Shown piece after piece: positions 17,129 to 25,414 of a stretch of 64,000 nt of DNA. The translations under genes and the position numbers were made by a program. Under the pieces are notes generated by a model that was given only the letters and a program-made list of their open reading frames with translations, did not search any database and was not told the origin of the DNA. The stretch's first letter is position 1; each line of letters begins with the position of its first letter. The stretch is from Limisphaera sp. (GTDB lineage Bacteria > Verrucomicrobiota > Verrucomicrobiia > Limisphaerales > Limisphaeraceae). The stretch covers positions 1 through 64,000 of the forward strand of contig JANWVC010000020.1 of assembly GCA_025057755.1 (NCBI GenBank), given 5' to 3'.

Positions 17129-20100
17129 TCAGTGCCGATGTGATTCTGAGGGACGGGCTTTTTGTTCAGCCATCTTCCGCACGGCTGAGAGGTCGAGCTT
17201 GCCGCTAGCCAGAACAGGGAAGGCATCCACCCGGTAAAAAGACTCTGGCTTTGGTTTCCAAAGATTTGGCAGCAGCGAGGTGGTGCGCAACTGACTGAGG
17301 CACTGCTGCAGCCGATCTTCGTCCAGCAAGTGCAAGATAATCAGTCTTTCACCACGCGTGTCGTCTGGAACCGCCGTGACTACGAAGGATCGTTCTGTCA
17401 CACCGGCTAATTGGTGAAGTGCCTCTTCCACTTTCACGTGAGGTACCATTTCTCCACCGATTTTGCTGAAACGGGCCAGGCGATCGGTGATATAAATGAA
17501 TCCATCTGCATCCACGCGGGCCATGTCTCCGGTGATGTACCAACCATCGCGGATAGCAGCGGCCGTCAAATCCGGCCGCTGCCAGTAGCCTTGCATAATG
17601 TTGGGGCCACGCACACAGAGGACGCCTGTGGCGCCTAGAGGTAGGGGCTTGCCGTCGAGGGGATCCACAACCCTAACAGCCACTCCCGGGATTGGGCGCC
17701 CCACACTGCCCGGTTTATGCCCTTGCTGCTGCAGACCGGAAGTTTCGAAGTCGGGAATGTTGACGGACACAACAGGGCCGCATTCGGTGCATCCGTAACC
17801 CTCCAGCGGACGGATGCCGGTTCGTTGTTCGCATGCCTCGGCCAGGCGCATCGGCAGCTTTTCAGCTCCGGTGATGATCAGACGAACGCTCTTCCATGCG
17901 TCGGTAACGAACGTCCGCAGATACAGCTGCAGGAATGTTGGCGTGGTGATCAGAATAGTTACGCGCTCCCTGTGCAATAACGGACCCAACGCGGCCGTGT
18001 CCAATGGGCTGGGATGAAAAACTACGCCTGTGCCCAAAATGCCTGGCAAGATCAATCCGACGGTGAATCCAAACGAATGGAAAAAAGGAAGCACACCTAG
18101 AATTCGATCGTGCGGTGTGAAATCAAAGATCCTCGCTATCTGTTCAACATTTGTCAGCACGTTGGCATGGGTAAGGATAACCCCCTTCGGTTCCCCGGTC
18201 GAACCGGAGGAAAAGATCAACGTTGCCGGCCGATCGGCAGGTTTTGGTGTTGCACCGGAGTTACTGCGGTTCCCCAACCAATGAGCTAAAAGGGGCCGGG
18301 GCAAAAGCCAGGCAGCAAAAGTTGCCCGAAGCTTTTCCTCTTTGGGAGCCGTCTTGAGGACTGTTTCCAGGTCCAGCACCGGCACGGGTAACTCTACTCG
18401 CACTTTTTCGAGAAACCGCTGTGCACTGATCACGAATTTCACACCTGCCAATTGCACACATCGGGATAGTGAGGTTGGATCCAAGGTGTAGTTGAAGTGA
18501 ACCGGCACTTTCCCAGCCAACAGAACGGCCCAGTTCACCAGGGCCGCTGGCACGCAGGGCGGCAGAAGAATGCCCACACGATCTTCTTCGGTCCAATGGG
18601 GGCGGAACCGGCGTGCGATCCACACTGCTCCTATCAATGCGCGTCCGAAACGGATTGGACCCGTCTTTTCATCCACCATGGCGATTCGAAAAGGGTGCCG
18701 ACGGGCCGTGGCCACAAACCGATAGGGCAACCAGTCTGCCCCCCGAGCGTTTCGGATCCAGATTTCCGCCAGCAACTGCTCTACAGCTTGGCGGACCTCG
18801 GCGGCGTCTGCTGTCTCGGGTAGAGGAGGTCCAAACGCTACGGTTACTGGTTGCGACCGTGGCTTGGGCAGCCTGAGTGCAGATCGGCAACGCGGAAAGC
18901 TGAACGGACCGGCCCATACACCTTCCAAAGCCGTCGGGATGATCGGGCAACCGGTGCCCCGGACAATTCGTTCCAAGCCGCGTCGAAAGCCCAATAGCTG
19001 TCCTGTTCGAGTCATCTGGCCTTCCGGGAAAATGCAAACCAACTCCCCGGCGCGGAGTGCCTCGGTGGCCGCATGCAGGGCCTCCTTTAATTTGTCGGGC
19101 CCGTCTCCAGAAGCGATGGGGATAACCCTTAGGGCCCGCGCCCAAAAATGCAGCCAGCGGCTTTGATAATGGCGCCGATACATGAGAAATCGGACCGGCC
19201 GATCCAATGCGGCCATTACCAACAGCCAATCTACCAACGATTGGTGGTTACATGCCAGCAATGCGCCTCCTTTCTGCGGCAGATGCTCCCGCCCCCAGAT
19301 CGTTAATGGATGAAACGTGTGTATCAGCACCTGCATTGCCAGTCGAATCACCGCTTCAGGCATGGCCCAAACAAAGGCGGCCAAAGCGGCTAAAGTCAGT
19401 GCAGCGGCCGTAACAAAAATGCCTTGTGGCCCGAGATCCAACACAGCGCTGAGCAGGTAATAAAGCGGACCGCCTGCGATCACGATGCCGACCCAGGATA
19501 AGAATGCCGTGGCTGCGAGCACGCCGCCACGCCGTGTGGGTTCGGGACGGGCCTGTAGCAACGCATTAAGAGGAACGTGATAGAAGCCACCAAAGAATCC
19601 AAGCAATCCGACGGCTCCCAACGCCACTTCAAACTGCAGAGGGAAACATCCCAAGCCGACTGCCGTTCCGGCCAGGCCAAGCGCGCCCAGTGGGACCAAG
19701 CCCAGCTCAATCCGTTTGCCCGAAAGCAATCCTGCGGCCAGACTTCCCAAACCGATTCCAATAGCCAGTGCCGCCTGCAATAGGCTCGTGTGTATTTCGC
19801 TGCCTCCCAACACATCGCGACAGTAGAAAATCAATGCTGGCTGTAGCAGGGCGGCCAAAAACCAGAGGAAATTGACTGCAAGCATGCAACTAAACAGCGC
19901 TCGATCCGGGTACACCCATCGCCATTGTCGGATGAAATCGGTTAGGGGATTCCATTGAAAGGCTCGGTCTGGAGCTGCTGCCGGGACGCGAGGGATCCCC
20001 AAACTAATGAATGTCCCGGCCAGGGCCAAACCCACCAGCATCCAACCTGACCCGGCTTGCTGGCGCCCCCACAGTTCCGTGAGAGCGCCTGCGGTCATCG

Positions 20101-20605
20101 TCCCAAAGATGATAGCCAAAAAGGTTCCCAACCCCAGCAGTCCATTGCCCCACGAGAGCCTTGATTCCGGTAGGAGCTCCGGCATCAGCCCGTATTTGGT
20201 GGGACCAAACAACGCGCTTTGGGCACTCATCAAGAAAACCGCCGCCAACATGCCCGGCAGGGACAAGGTGGTCAGGGCAATGGTAGCCAGTATCATGATG
20301 GCCACCTCCAGGGTCTTAACGCCAACGCAGACCTTGCGTTTGCTGAACCGGTCTGCAAGCCATCCACCGGTCATCGAAAACAGCAAGAAAGGGACGGCAA
20401 ATAAGGCATTGACTACGGGAACCAGTGCTTTCTCATGCTCGGCCGACATACCGAGGCCGAGGGCCAGATATAACACAAGAAATTTGTGCAGGTTGTCGCT
20501 AAAGGCGCCCTGAAATTGCACGACCCAGAGACACCAAAAACCACGCAGACCTGCGCCAGAAGCAGGACGACAGACGGTGGCGGCGTTCTCTGCAGGTCCT
20601 CTCAT
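17129..20605 (-). CDS. Fused lysophospholipid transporter (LplT-like) / PlsC acyltransferase / acyl-ACP synthetase
   Basis: 1158 aa with three modules. Residues about 20-420 are an MFS transporter with 12 predicted helices and the motif GGWLADRFSKRK, like LplT. Residues about 430-620 are a PlsC acyltransferase (NHQSLVD, the H-x4-D motif, and FPEGQMTRTG). Residues about 640-1150 are an AMP-dependent acyl synthetase (IFSSGSTGEPKGV, GYGCTECGP, YITGDMARVDADG, and the late Lys in GKLDL). In E. coli, LplT and Aas are separate proteins that flip lysophospholipids inward and re-acylate them; here all steps sit on one chain. Three-module fusions of this kind are known from several bacteria. Transcribed alone, convergent with the thioesterase gene. 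Confidence 0.92.
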   Translation of the reverse strand: MRGPAENAATVCRPASGAGLRGFWCLWVVQFQGAFSDNLHKFLVLYLALGLGMSAEHEKALVPVVNALFAVPFLLFSMTGGWLADRFSKRKVCVGVKTLEVAIMILATIALTTLSLPGMLAAVFLMSAQSALFGPTKYGLMPELLPESRLSWGNGLLGLGTFLAIIFGTMTAGALTELWGRQQAGSGWMLVGLALAGTFISLGIPRVPAAAPDRAFQWNPLTDFIRQWRWVYPDRALFSCMLAVNFLWFLAALLQPALIFYCRDVLGGSEIHTSLLQAALAIGIGLGSLAAGLLSGKRIELGLVPLGALGLAGTAVGLGCFPLQFEVALGAVGLLGFFGGFYHVPLNALLQARPEPTRRGGVLAATAFLSWVGIVIAGGPLYYLLSAVLDLGPQGIFVTAAALTLAALAAFVWAMPEAVIRLAMQVLIHTFHPLTIWGREHLPQKGGALLACNHQSLVDWLLVMAALDRPVRFLMYRRHYQSRWLHFWARALRVIPIASGDGPDKLKEALHAATEALRAGELVCIFPEGQMTRTGQLLGFRRGLERIVRGTGCPIIPTALEGVWAGPFSFPRCRSALRLPKPRSQPVTVAFGPPLPETADAAEVRQAVEQLLAEIWIRNARGADWLPYRFVATARRHPFRIAMVDEKTGPIRFGRALIGAVWIARRFRPHWTEEDRVGILLPPCVPAALVNWAVLLAGKVPVHFNYTLDPTSLSRCVQLAGVKFVISAQRFLEKVRVELPVPVLDLETVLKTAPKEEKLRATFAAWLLPRPLLAHWLGNRSNSGATPKPADRPATLIFSSGSTGEPKGVILTHANVLTNVEQIARIFDFTPHDRILGVLPFFHSFGFTVGLILPGILGTGVVFHPSPLDTAALGPLLHRERVTILITTPTFLQLYLRTFVTDAWKSVRLIITGAEKLPMRLAEACEQRTGIRPLEGYGCTECGPVVSVNIPDFETSGLQQQGHKPGSVGRPIPGVAVRVVDPLDGKPLPLGATGVLCVRGPNIMQGYWQRPDLTAAAIRDGWYITGDMARVDADGFIYITDRLARFSKIGGEMVPHVKVEEALHQLAGVTERSFVVTAVPDDTRGERLIILHLLDEDRLQQCLSQLRTTSLLPNLWKPKPESFYRVDAFPVLASGKLDLSAVRKMAEQKARPSESHRH

Positions 20606-21256
20606 GCGGTGTGTGAGGCCAGCACAAGGAGGAGGTCCAATGCTGTGCCGGAAGCAAGCCCAAGGCGGTCTGGTCTGAGCGGCCTCTCAGGGCCGCGAAT
20701 GTCCGTTGCTTGCATTGGAGAATGCCCGCGGCGGAAGGGGTGCATGGCGGCACGTTGCGGATTTGAGCTACGGTTCAATGTGGGCGTCCAGTACCACATC
20801 ACAGAGTGGAATCCCGACTGTCTTAGCTTGGGCGTCACGTTAAGACTCGACTTACTTTAACCGTGGTGACCGCTTGCGCCAATGCGCAAGTTTCGGACCT
20901 GCTACCCTTGACTTAAATCCACCGGATCGCGGTAAAACGAGCTGGCTGTCGCGCCTCGTCATGGATTGTGGATAGGTCTGACCTTCCGGGGAGCGGCTCA
21001 GGTCGAGTGGCTCAATCATCGGGAGATGGGATGGTCTCCGGGTTCTTCGCAACCTGGGGACGCTTCGGCAGCGTTTCCTACGAATGTGATGTTTCCCGGT
21101 TCCAGTGGATGCCATGGCTCTGGTAAGGATTGCCTTTGCCATCGAGATTGATCGTGCACGGGCTTTTCGGTCTCCGAGGGGGTGCGGAAGTTCTGAGACT
21201 CCATGGATTCTCCACGGAGCTTTGAGCGGCGCGCTTGGCCACACAGTGCGATCCGC
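20606..21256. other. 650-base intergenic region
   Basis: Lies between two leftward genes. A 130-codon minus-strand frame (20852-21244) is Pro/Arg/Ser-rich without family features and is not called. A perfect inverted repeat (20873-20890) is listed separately. The promoter for the LplT-PlsC-synthetase gene should be in the low-coordinate part. Confidence 0.45.
20873..20890. repeat. Perfect 7-base inverted repeat (hairpin)
   Basis: CTTGCGC and GCGCAAG enclose a 4-base loop (CAAT). On the plus strand it is followed by only TTT, so it is a weak terminator candidate or a binding palindrome. Confidence 0.5.
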
Positions 21257-22294
21257 TTAGGTGCCGTCCACTTGGACGAGAACCTTACCCAAGGCGCGAC
21301 GTTCTCGGAGTCGGCTGAGGCCAATTAAGGCTTCTGGCAGTGGGTGCACGCTGTCAATGACAGGGCGTAGATATCCGGCGGCGACCCACTCCAGCGTGCG
21401 GATGAGGCTCGCTCGATTCCGACCGGAACTGCCGATCAGCCGGTGCTGTTTAACAAAGAAAGGCCAAAGAGCCAATGTGGGTTCCCGCCCCGCCGTGGCC
21501 CCGCAGGTTACCACTGTTCCGTTTCGAGCCAGGCATTGGAAGACCTTTTCCAAGACCGATCCACCTACGTGATCGATGACCCAATCGACGCCGCGACCGC
21601 CGGTGTGTCGGCGCACGGCACGGGGCCAATCCGGGTCGGACGTATCTACGGCTAGCTCGGCCCCGAGTTGATATCCCAGCTCGCGCTTTGCTGGGGTGGA
21701 GCCGGTCGTGATTACTCGCGCTCCAAGGTGACGGGCGATTTGAATGGCAGCCGAGCCAACTCCGCTGCCAGCGGCTATAACCAAAACCCACTGTCCGGGA
21801 CCGACCGTTCCACGGTGTGTCAGCATATGCATGGCTGTACTGGCTGCCAGAGTCACCGCGGCAGCATCGGCGTAGGACAGCCGGTCCGGCAATGTCACCA
21901 GAGCCCGGGTCGGCACGCAAATGTGTTCGGCCAGCCCCCCGTCTCGATCTACGCCGATCAAACGCGACTCCAGACAAGTGGATTCCTCGCCTCTGCGGCA
22001 AAATTCGCAGGCGCCGCAGAACAGATTTGACTGCACGGCCACCCGTTGCCCGGGCTTCCAACCCTCGCATGCGGGGCCTGTTTGCAGGATTTCTCCGACG
22101 ACTTCGGCGCCCGGGATTCGAGGAAGAGCAATTGGCACGGGCAACGCACCTTGCTCAATCCAAAGATCGAGGTGGTTTAAGCCGCAGAACTTTACTCGGA
22201 TCAGGGTTTCTTCGGGCCCGGGTATTGGATCGGGCAGCTCCGTCCAGCGCCACGTGCCGGGCGTGCCGTGGTGTAATAATTGCCAGGCTTTCAT
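21257..22294 (-). CDS. Zinc-type alcohol dehydrogenase / quinone oxidoreductase (MDR family)
   Basis: 345 aa medium-chain dehydrogenase. Catalytic-domain motifs are FCGLNHLDLWIEQG and PRIPGAEVVGEI, followed by a structural-zinc type Cys cluster (FCGACEFCRRGEESTC) at about residues 92-107. The Rossmann part has GSGVGSAAIQIARHLGA, and the C-terminal region GRNRASLIRTLEWV. The usual catalytic-zinc Cys is replaced (CGLN), so it resembles quinone oxidoreductase or alkenal-reductase-like members that keep the structural zinc loop. NADPH would be the likely cofactor. Single gene, start ATG at 22294. Substrate not predictable. Confidence 0.85.
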   Translation of the reverse strand: MKAWQLLHHGTPGTWRWTELPDPIPGPEETLIRVKFCGLNHLDLWIEQGALPVPIALPRIPGAEVVGEILQTGPACEGWKPGQRVAVQSNLFCGACEFCRRGEESTCLESRLIGVDRDGGLAEHICVPTRALVTLPDRLSYADAAAVTLAASTAMHMLTHRGTVGPGQWVLVIAAGSGVGSAAIQIARHLGARVITTGSTPAKRELGYQLGAELAVDTSDPDWPRAVRRHTGGRGVDWVIDHVGGSVLEKVFQCLARNGTVVTCGATAGREPTLALWPFFVKQHRLIGSSGRNRASLIRTLEWVAAGYLRPVIDSVHPLPEALIGLSRLRERRALGKVLVQVDGT

Positions 22295-22606
22295 CCCGTG
22301 GTCGCAGCATGGGCAGTTGCCTTGGCTGGGTCAAGGGCACGACGGGCTCGGTTCACCACTCCCGATGTGAGGCTCGATAGTCGCAGAGCAGGGAGTCTGA
22401 TGGGACATTCGAATCGATGTGATCACGGAAGGGCTTTGGAGGAGCCGCGGACCGAGTCGTTGCTGCATTCATTTTGCAAGTCAGAACGGTATCGGAACTC
22501 ATGATCGGAAGGCACTTACATTGGAGGCCGGGTGCCCGTCAGACAGGATGAGCATTCCAGGGTCGGGTCAACGTCTATCATGGGGCATGTGACAAGCTAA
22601 AATCGC

Positions 22607-22635
22607 TTGACGACCCAGTGGATTGTGTTTTAAGA
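22607..22635 (+). promoter_or_regulatory. Weak candidate promoter for the RRM gene
   Basis: TTGACG (22607-22612), 17-base spacer, TTAAGA (22630-22635). The -35 is good, the -10 poor. If used, the transcript would have a leader of about 150 bases containing the palindrome at 22644-22664. Confidence 0.25.
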
Positions 22636-22643
22636 GAAGGTCG

Positions 22644-22664
22644 TCTGTTCGATGACCGAACAGA
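22644..22664. promoter_or_regulatory. Palindrome TCTGTTCG-N5-CGAACAGA
   Basis: Perfect 8-base arms separated by ATGAC, about 125 bases before the RRM protein start. It can be an operator or, in RNA, a stem-loop in the leader. Many RRM proteins of this type control their own leader, which is a possible reason for the structure. Confidence 0.5.
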
Positions 22665-22788
22665 AGCTGGTGTCAGGTTGGACAGATTGTCAGCGAGCAC
22701 AGATTCGCATAGTTTGACATTCCGCAGGTCTGCCGGTGCAGTCCTCCCGCCTCCGTCCGGTACGTCGAATGGACAGTGTTCCGTAACC

Positions 22789-23136
22789 ATGAATCCCACC
22801 AGACTGTTCGTTGGGAATCTCTCCTATCGCACGATGGAGAACGACTTGCATGAGTATTTCTCTCAAGTCGGTGTGGTCACCTCGGTGAACGTCATGTTCG
22901 ACCGTGTCACGGGCAAATCGCGCGGATTTGCTTTTGTCGAATTCGCCACCCCAGAAGAAGCGGCCCGTGCGGTGGAACAGTTGCACAACCGAGAGTTCCA
23001 GGGCCGGACCCTGACGGTGAACATCGCCCGCCCGCGGGAGGAACGCGCGTCTCGATCCAGCGGGGCGCGTCAGGAACGGGGCGAGCGTAGTGAACGGTCC
23101 GATCGCGGGGAACGCGGCGGCCGGAGTTACCGGTGA
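22789..23136 (+). CDS. Single-RRM RNA-binding protein
   Basis: 115 aa. One RNA recognition motif with RNP2 LFVGNL (residues 5-10) and RNP1 KSRGFAFVEF (about 45-54), then an Arg/Gly/Ser/Glu-rich tail of about 35 residues with repeated RxER and RGER units. This is the form of bacterial glycine/arginine-tail RRM proteins of cyanobacteria, Verrucomicrobiota and others, often cold-induced. The ATG at 22789 is chosen because RRM similarity begins at its third residue; the open frame to 22618 adds no domain. It is followed after about 20 bases by a strong terminator. Confidence 0.92.
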   Translation: MNPTRLFVGNLSYRTMENDLHEYFSQVGVVTSVNVMFDRVTGKSRGFAFVEFATPEEAARAVEQLHNREFQGRTLTVNIARPREERASRSSGARQERGERSERSDRGERGGRSYR

Positions 23137-23158
23137 TTGGGTCGTCCACTCTGGAGGT

Positions 23159-23192
23159 CAGGGCCGGAGCAAGTCTCCGGCCTTGCTTTTTT
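23159..23192 (+). terminator. Rho-independent terminator after the RRM gene
   Basis: Stem GGCCGGAG (23162-23169) and CTCCGGCC (23175-23182) with a 5-base loop, extendable by outer pairs, followed by six T at 23187-23192. Confidence 0.9.
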
Positions 23193-23515
23193 AACAAGCT
23201 GGCAAATGCCCGGAGGTTTGCCTGCGCTGGGAGGCCCAGCGACGAAAGCTGTTGACGGCATTGTTCACAAAGCCTCTGGGTCGCTCCCGGTGATGGATGG
23301 AACTGAAGCCTAGGGCCCTGTGGCATCCCTTGGTTGCAATTGCCAAGAGCAAAGTGGCGGCGGCTGTCCGGGGTTGCCTTTTCCTTTCGCATTTCAAACA
23401 GCCCTCGTTCACTTGGCGCAAGGTGACCTGGCGACTTTCTGTCCGGCGATGGTTCCAGGTAATCTGACACACCGGGCTGCTTGCGGAAAGCAGCGCTCCA
23501 TGGCAAGGAGCCAGT

Positions 23516-25048
23516 ATGAAACACTTGTGGTGGTGCTTTCCTTGCGGACGAATTCCCTCCGGTTGGGTTTCAACCAGTTTTTCCCTTGCTTTCTTTCGGG
23601 TGCTTCTCGCATGCGTGCTGGTACCAAGTGGGGTGCAAAGCGGGGTCGGGTCTCGCCCAGGCCCGTGGGGTCCAACGCCGACTGAACGACAGCTTCGGTG
23701 GCACGAGATGGAGTTTTACGGATTCCTGCATTTTACGGTGAATACATTCACAGACAAGGAATGGGGTTACGGAGATGAGGACCCTGCCGTGTTTCACCCT
23801 ACGAATTTTGACGCGGATCAGATTGTGCAGGTGGCGCGGGACGCGGGGATGCGGGGCTTGATTCTGACAGCCAAGCATCACGACGGGTTTTGCTTGTGGC
23901 CCTCTGCATATACGGATCATTCGGTCCGACGATCGGCCTGGAGGGACGGCAAGGGCGATGTGGTCCGAGAGATGCACGAAGCCTGCCGGCGTTATGGACT
24001 GAAGTTTGGCATTTATCTCTCCCCTTGGGACCGCAACCATCCTGAATACGGACGGGCTGCGTATGTAACTTATTATCGCAATCAACTCCGAGAACTGCTC
24101 ACCTCTTATGGGGAGTTGTTTGCCGTCTGGTTTGATGGCGCCAACGGTGGAGATGGCTATTACGGCGGTGCCAGAGAAACACGTCGGATTGACAACCGGA
24201 CCTATTACGATTGGCCTGCGACGTGGCAACTGGTGCGGTCCCTGCAGCCCATGGCTTGCATTTTCAGTGATGCAGGTCCGGACTTCCGTTGGATTGGGAA
24301 TGAACGCGGCTTTGCAGGGGATCCTTGTTGGGCCACGTTGGATTTGACCAAACCGGGTCGTTATCCCGGAGGTAGCAGTGAAGGACTCACCCATGGGGAG
24401 CGCCCCGGCACGGCTTGGGTGCCCGCTGAGTGCGACGTGAGCATACGCCCCGGCTGGTTTTATCATTCGGCCGAGGACGGTCGGGTCAAAACGCCGGAAC
24501 AGTTATTGGAGATCTATTACGCCAGCGTAGGTCGTGGCTGTTGCTTGAATCTGAATGTACCCCCCGACCGTCGCGGTCAGATTCACGAACAAGATATTCG
24601 CTCTTTGAGAGCATTTCGCCGCAGGCTTGATCTTACCTTCGCCACCAATTTGGCAGTCCGTGCATCCTTGCATACCTCGGGCACACGCAGCCCCGTGGCG
24701 CAATACTCACCATCTCATCTGCTGGACGATCGACGCGATACATTTTGGTGCGCACCGGACCAGGTGCTGACACCTTCGGTGGAGTTGGCTTTTGCTGAGC
24801 CTATTCGTTTCAATGTTGTGGATCTCCGTGAGTATTTGCCCTTGGGCCAACGGGTGGAAGCCGTGGTTCTGGAGCATTGGAGCCGGGGAGTATGGGTTGA
24901 ATTTGCCCGAGCTACGAGTATAGGGAACCGCCGGCTGATCCGATTGTCTCAAGCTGTCGAGGCGGAGCGCGTGCGTTTGCGCGTCGTACAAGCGTCAGCG
25001 TCTCCGGCCCTGACCGAGTTCGGTCTATATTTGGAGCCGGGCCTCTGA
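23516..25048 (+). CDS. Secreted alpha-L-fucosidase (GH29)
   Basis: 510 aa. The N-terminal 45 residues contain a long hydrophobic stretch (FSLAFFRVLLACVLV), an export signal. The GH29 TIM barrel covers about 60-375: WHEMEFYGFLHFTVNTF, LTAKHHDGFCLWPS, and AVWFDGANGG, where Asp is the likely nucleophile. Residues about 390-505 resemble an F5/8 type C (discoidin-like) carbohydrate-binding module (LLDDRRDTFWCAPD, then VVDLREYLPLGQRVE). It would release fucose from glycans outside the cytoplasm. AAGGAG 5 bases before the ATG supports the start. It has no sulfatase or transporter partner next to it. Confidence 0.9.
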   Translation: MKHLWWCFPCGRIPSGWVSTSFSLAFFRVLLACVLVPSGVQSGVGSRPGPWGPTPTERQLRWHEMEFYGFLHFTVNTFTDKEWGYGDEDPAVFHPTNFDADQIVQVARDAGMRGLILTAKHHDGFCLWPSAYTDHSVRRSAWRDGKGDVVREMHEACRRYGLKFGIYLSPWDRNHPEYGRAAYVTYYRNQLRELLTSYGELFAVWFDGANGGDGYYGGARETRRIDNRTYYDWPATWQLVRSLQPMACIFSDAGPDFRWIGNERGFAGDPCWATLDLTKPGRYPGGSSEGLTHGERPGTAWVPAECDVSIRPGWFYHSAEDGRVKTPEQLLEIYYASVGRGCCLNLNVPPDRRGQIHEQDIRSLRAFRRRLDLTFATNLAVRASLHTSGTRSPVAQYSPSHLLDDRRDTFWCAPDQVLTPSVELAFAEPIRFNVVDLREYLPLGQRVEAVVLEHWSRGVWVEFARATSIGNRRLIRLSQAVEAERVRLRVVQASASPALTEFGLYLEPGL

Positions 25049-25072
25049 TACATGTCATCGTCCGCCTCGTAA

Positions 25073-25098
25073 AGGGAGCGATCGGCCGGATGCTCCCT
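25073..25098 (+). terminator. Possible terminator after the fucosidase gene
   Basis: AGGGAGC and GCTCCCT form a 7-base stem with a 12-base loop, 25 bases after the stop. The T tail is short (GGTTTCC), so termination may be weak. Confidence 0.4.
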
Positions 25099-25325
25099 GG
25101 TTTCCTGCCACTGTTCCGGGTGGTTTTTGGCTCCCACGAATCGCCTGCATGCCCAAAAAGCTGCTGGTTGCGGCTGGCCGCTCAAAGCAGACGCCAGAGA
25201 TTCCTATGTGCGAATTTCGGGATGGGATTCAAAGAGGCCTCAAAACGCCTACTTCACTAGGGCCGTGCAAATTACGTAGGTACTAGCAGTTCAAGGTCCG
25301 CTCCATGCACCGGGGATGGCGCAAG

Positions 25326-25342
25326 TTGGCCAAGATCCTGCT
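25326..25342 (+). promoter_or_regulatory. Candidate sigma-54 promoter upstream of flhA
   Basis: TTGGC at 25326-25330 and CTGCT at 25338-25342 give the required GG-N10-GC spacing. Two positions differ from the consensus. It lies about 75 bases before flhA and fits the frequent use of sigma-54 for flagellar genes. The remaining gap 25049-25414 shows no gene. Confidence 0.35.
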
Positions 25343-25414
25343 TTGCATTGGGCGGCGGCTGATCCGAACCGTGCATCAGGTACTGGTCCGGAGGGCCGAG
25401 TCTAGGCAAAGCCG

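Larger units (their letters stand above)
22295..22788. other. Divergent intergenic region and 5' leader of the RRM gene
   Basis: Holds the promoters for the leftward oxidoreductase and the rightward RNA-binding protein. A candidate -35/-10 pair and a palindrome are listed separately. No other gene is supported. Confidence 0.45.

Noticed and set aside
20852-21244. 130-codon minus-strand frame
   Set aside because: Arg/Pro/Ser-rich without motif; start and end do not fit neighbouring genes.
22644-22664. LexA (SOS) box
   Set aside because: The verrucomicrobial SOS motif that I recall (TGTTC-N4-GAACA) needs four bases between arms; here seven lie between TGTTC and GAACA.
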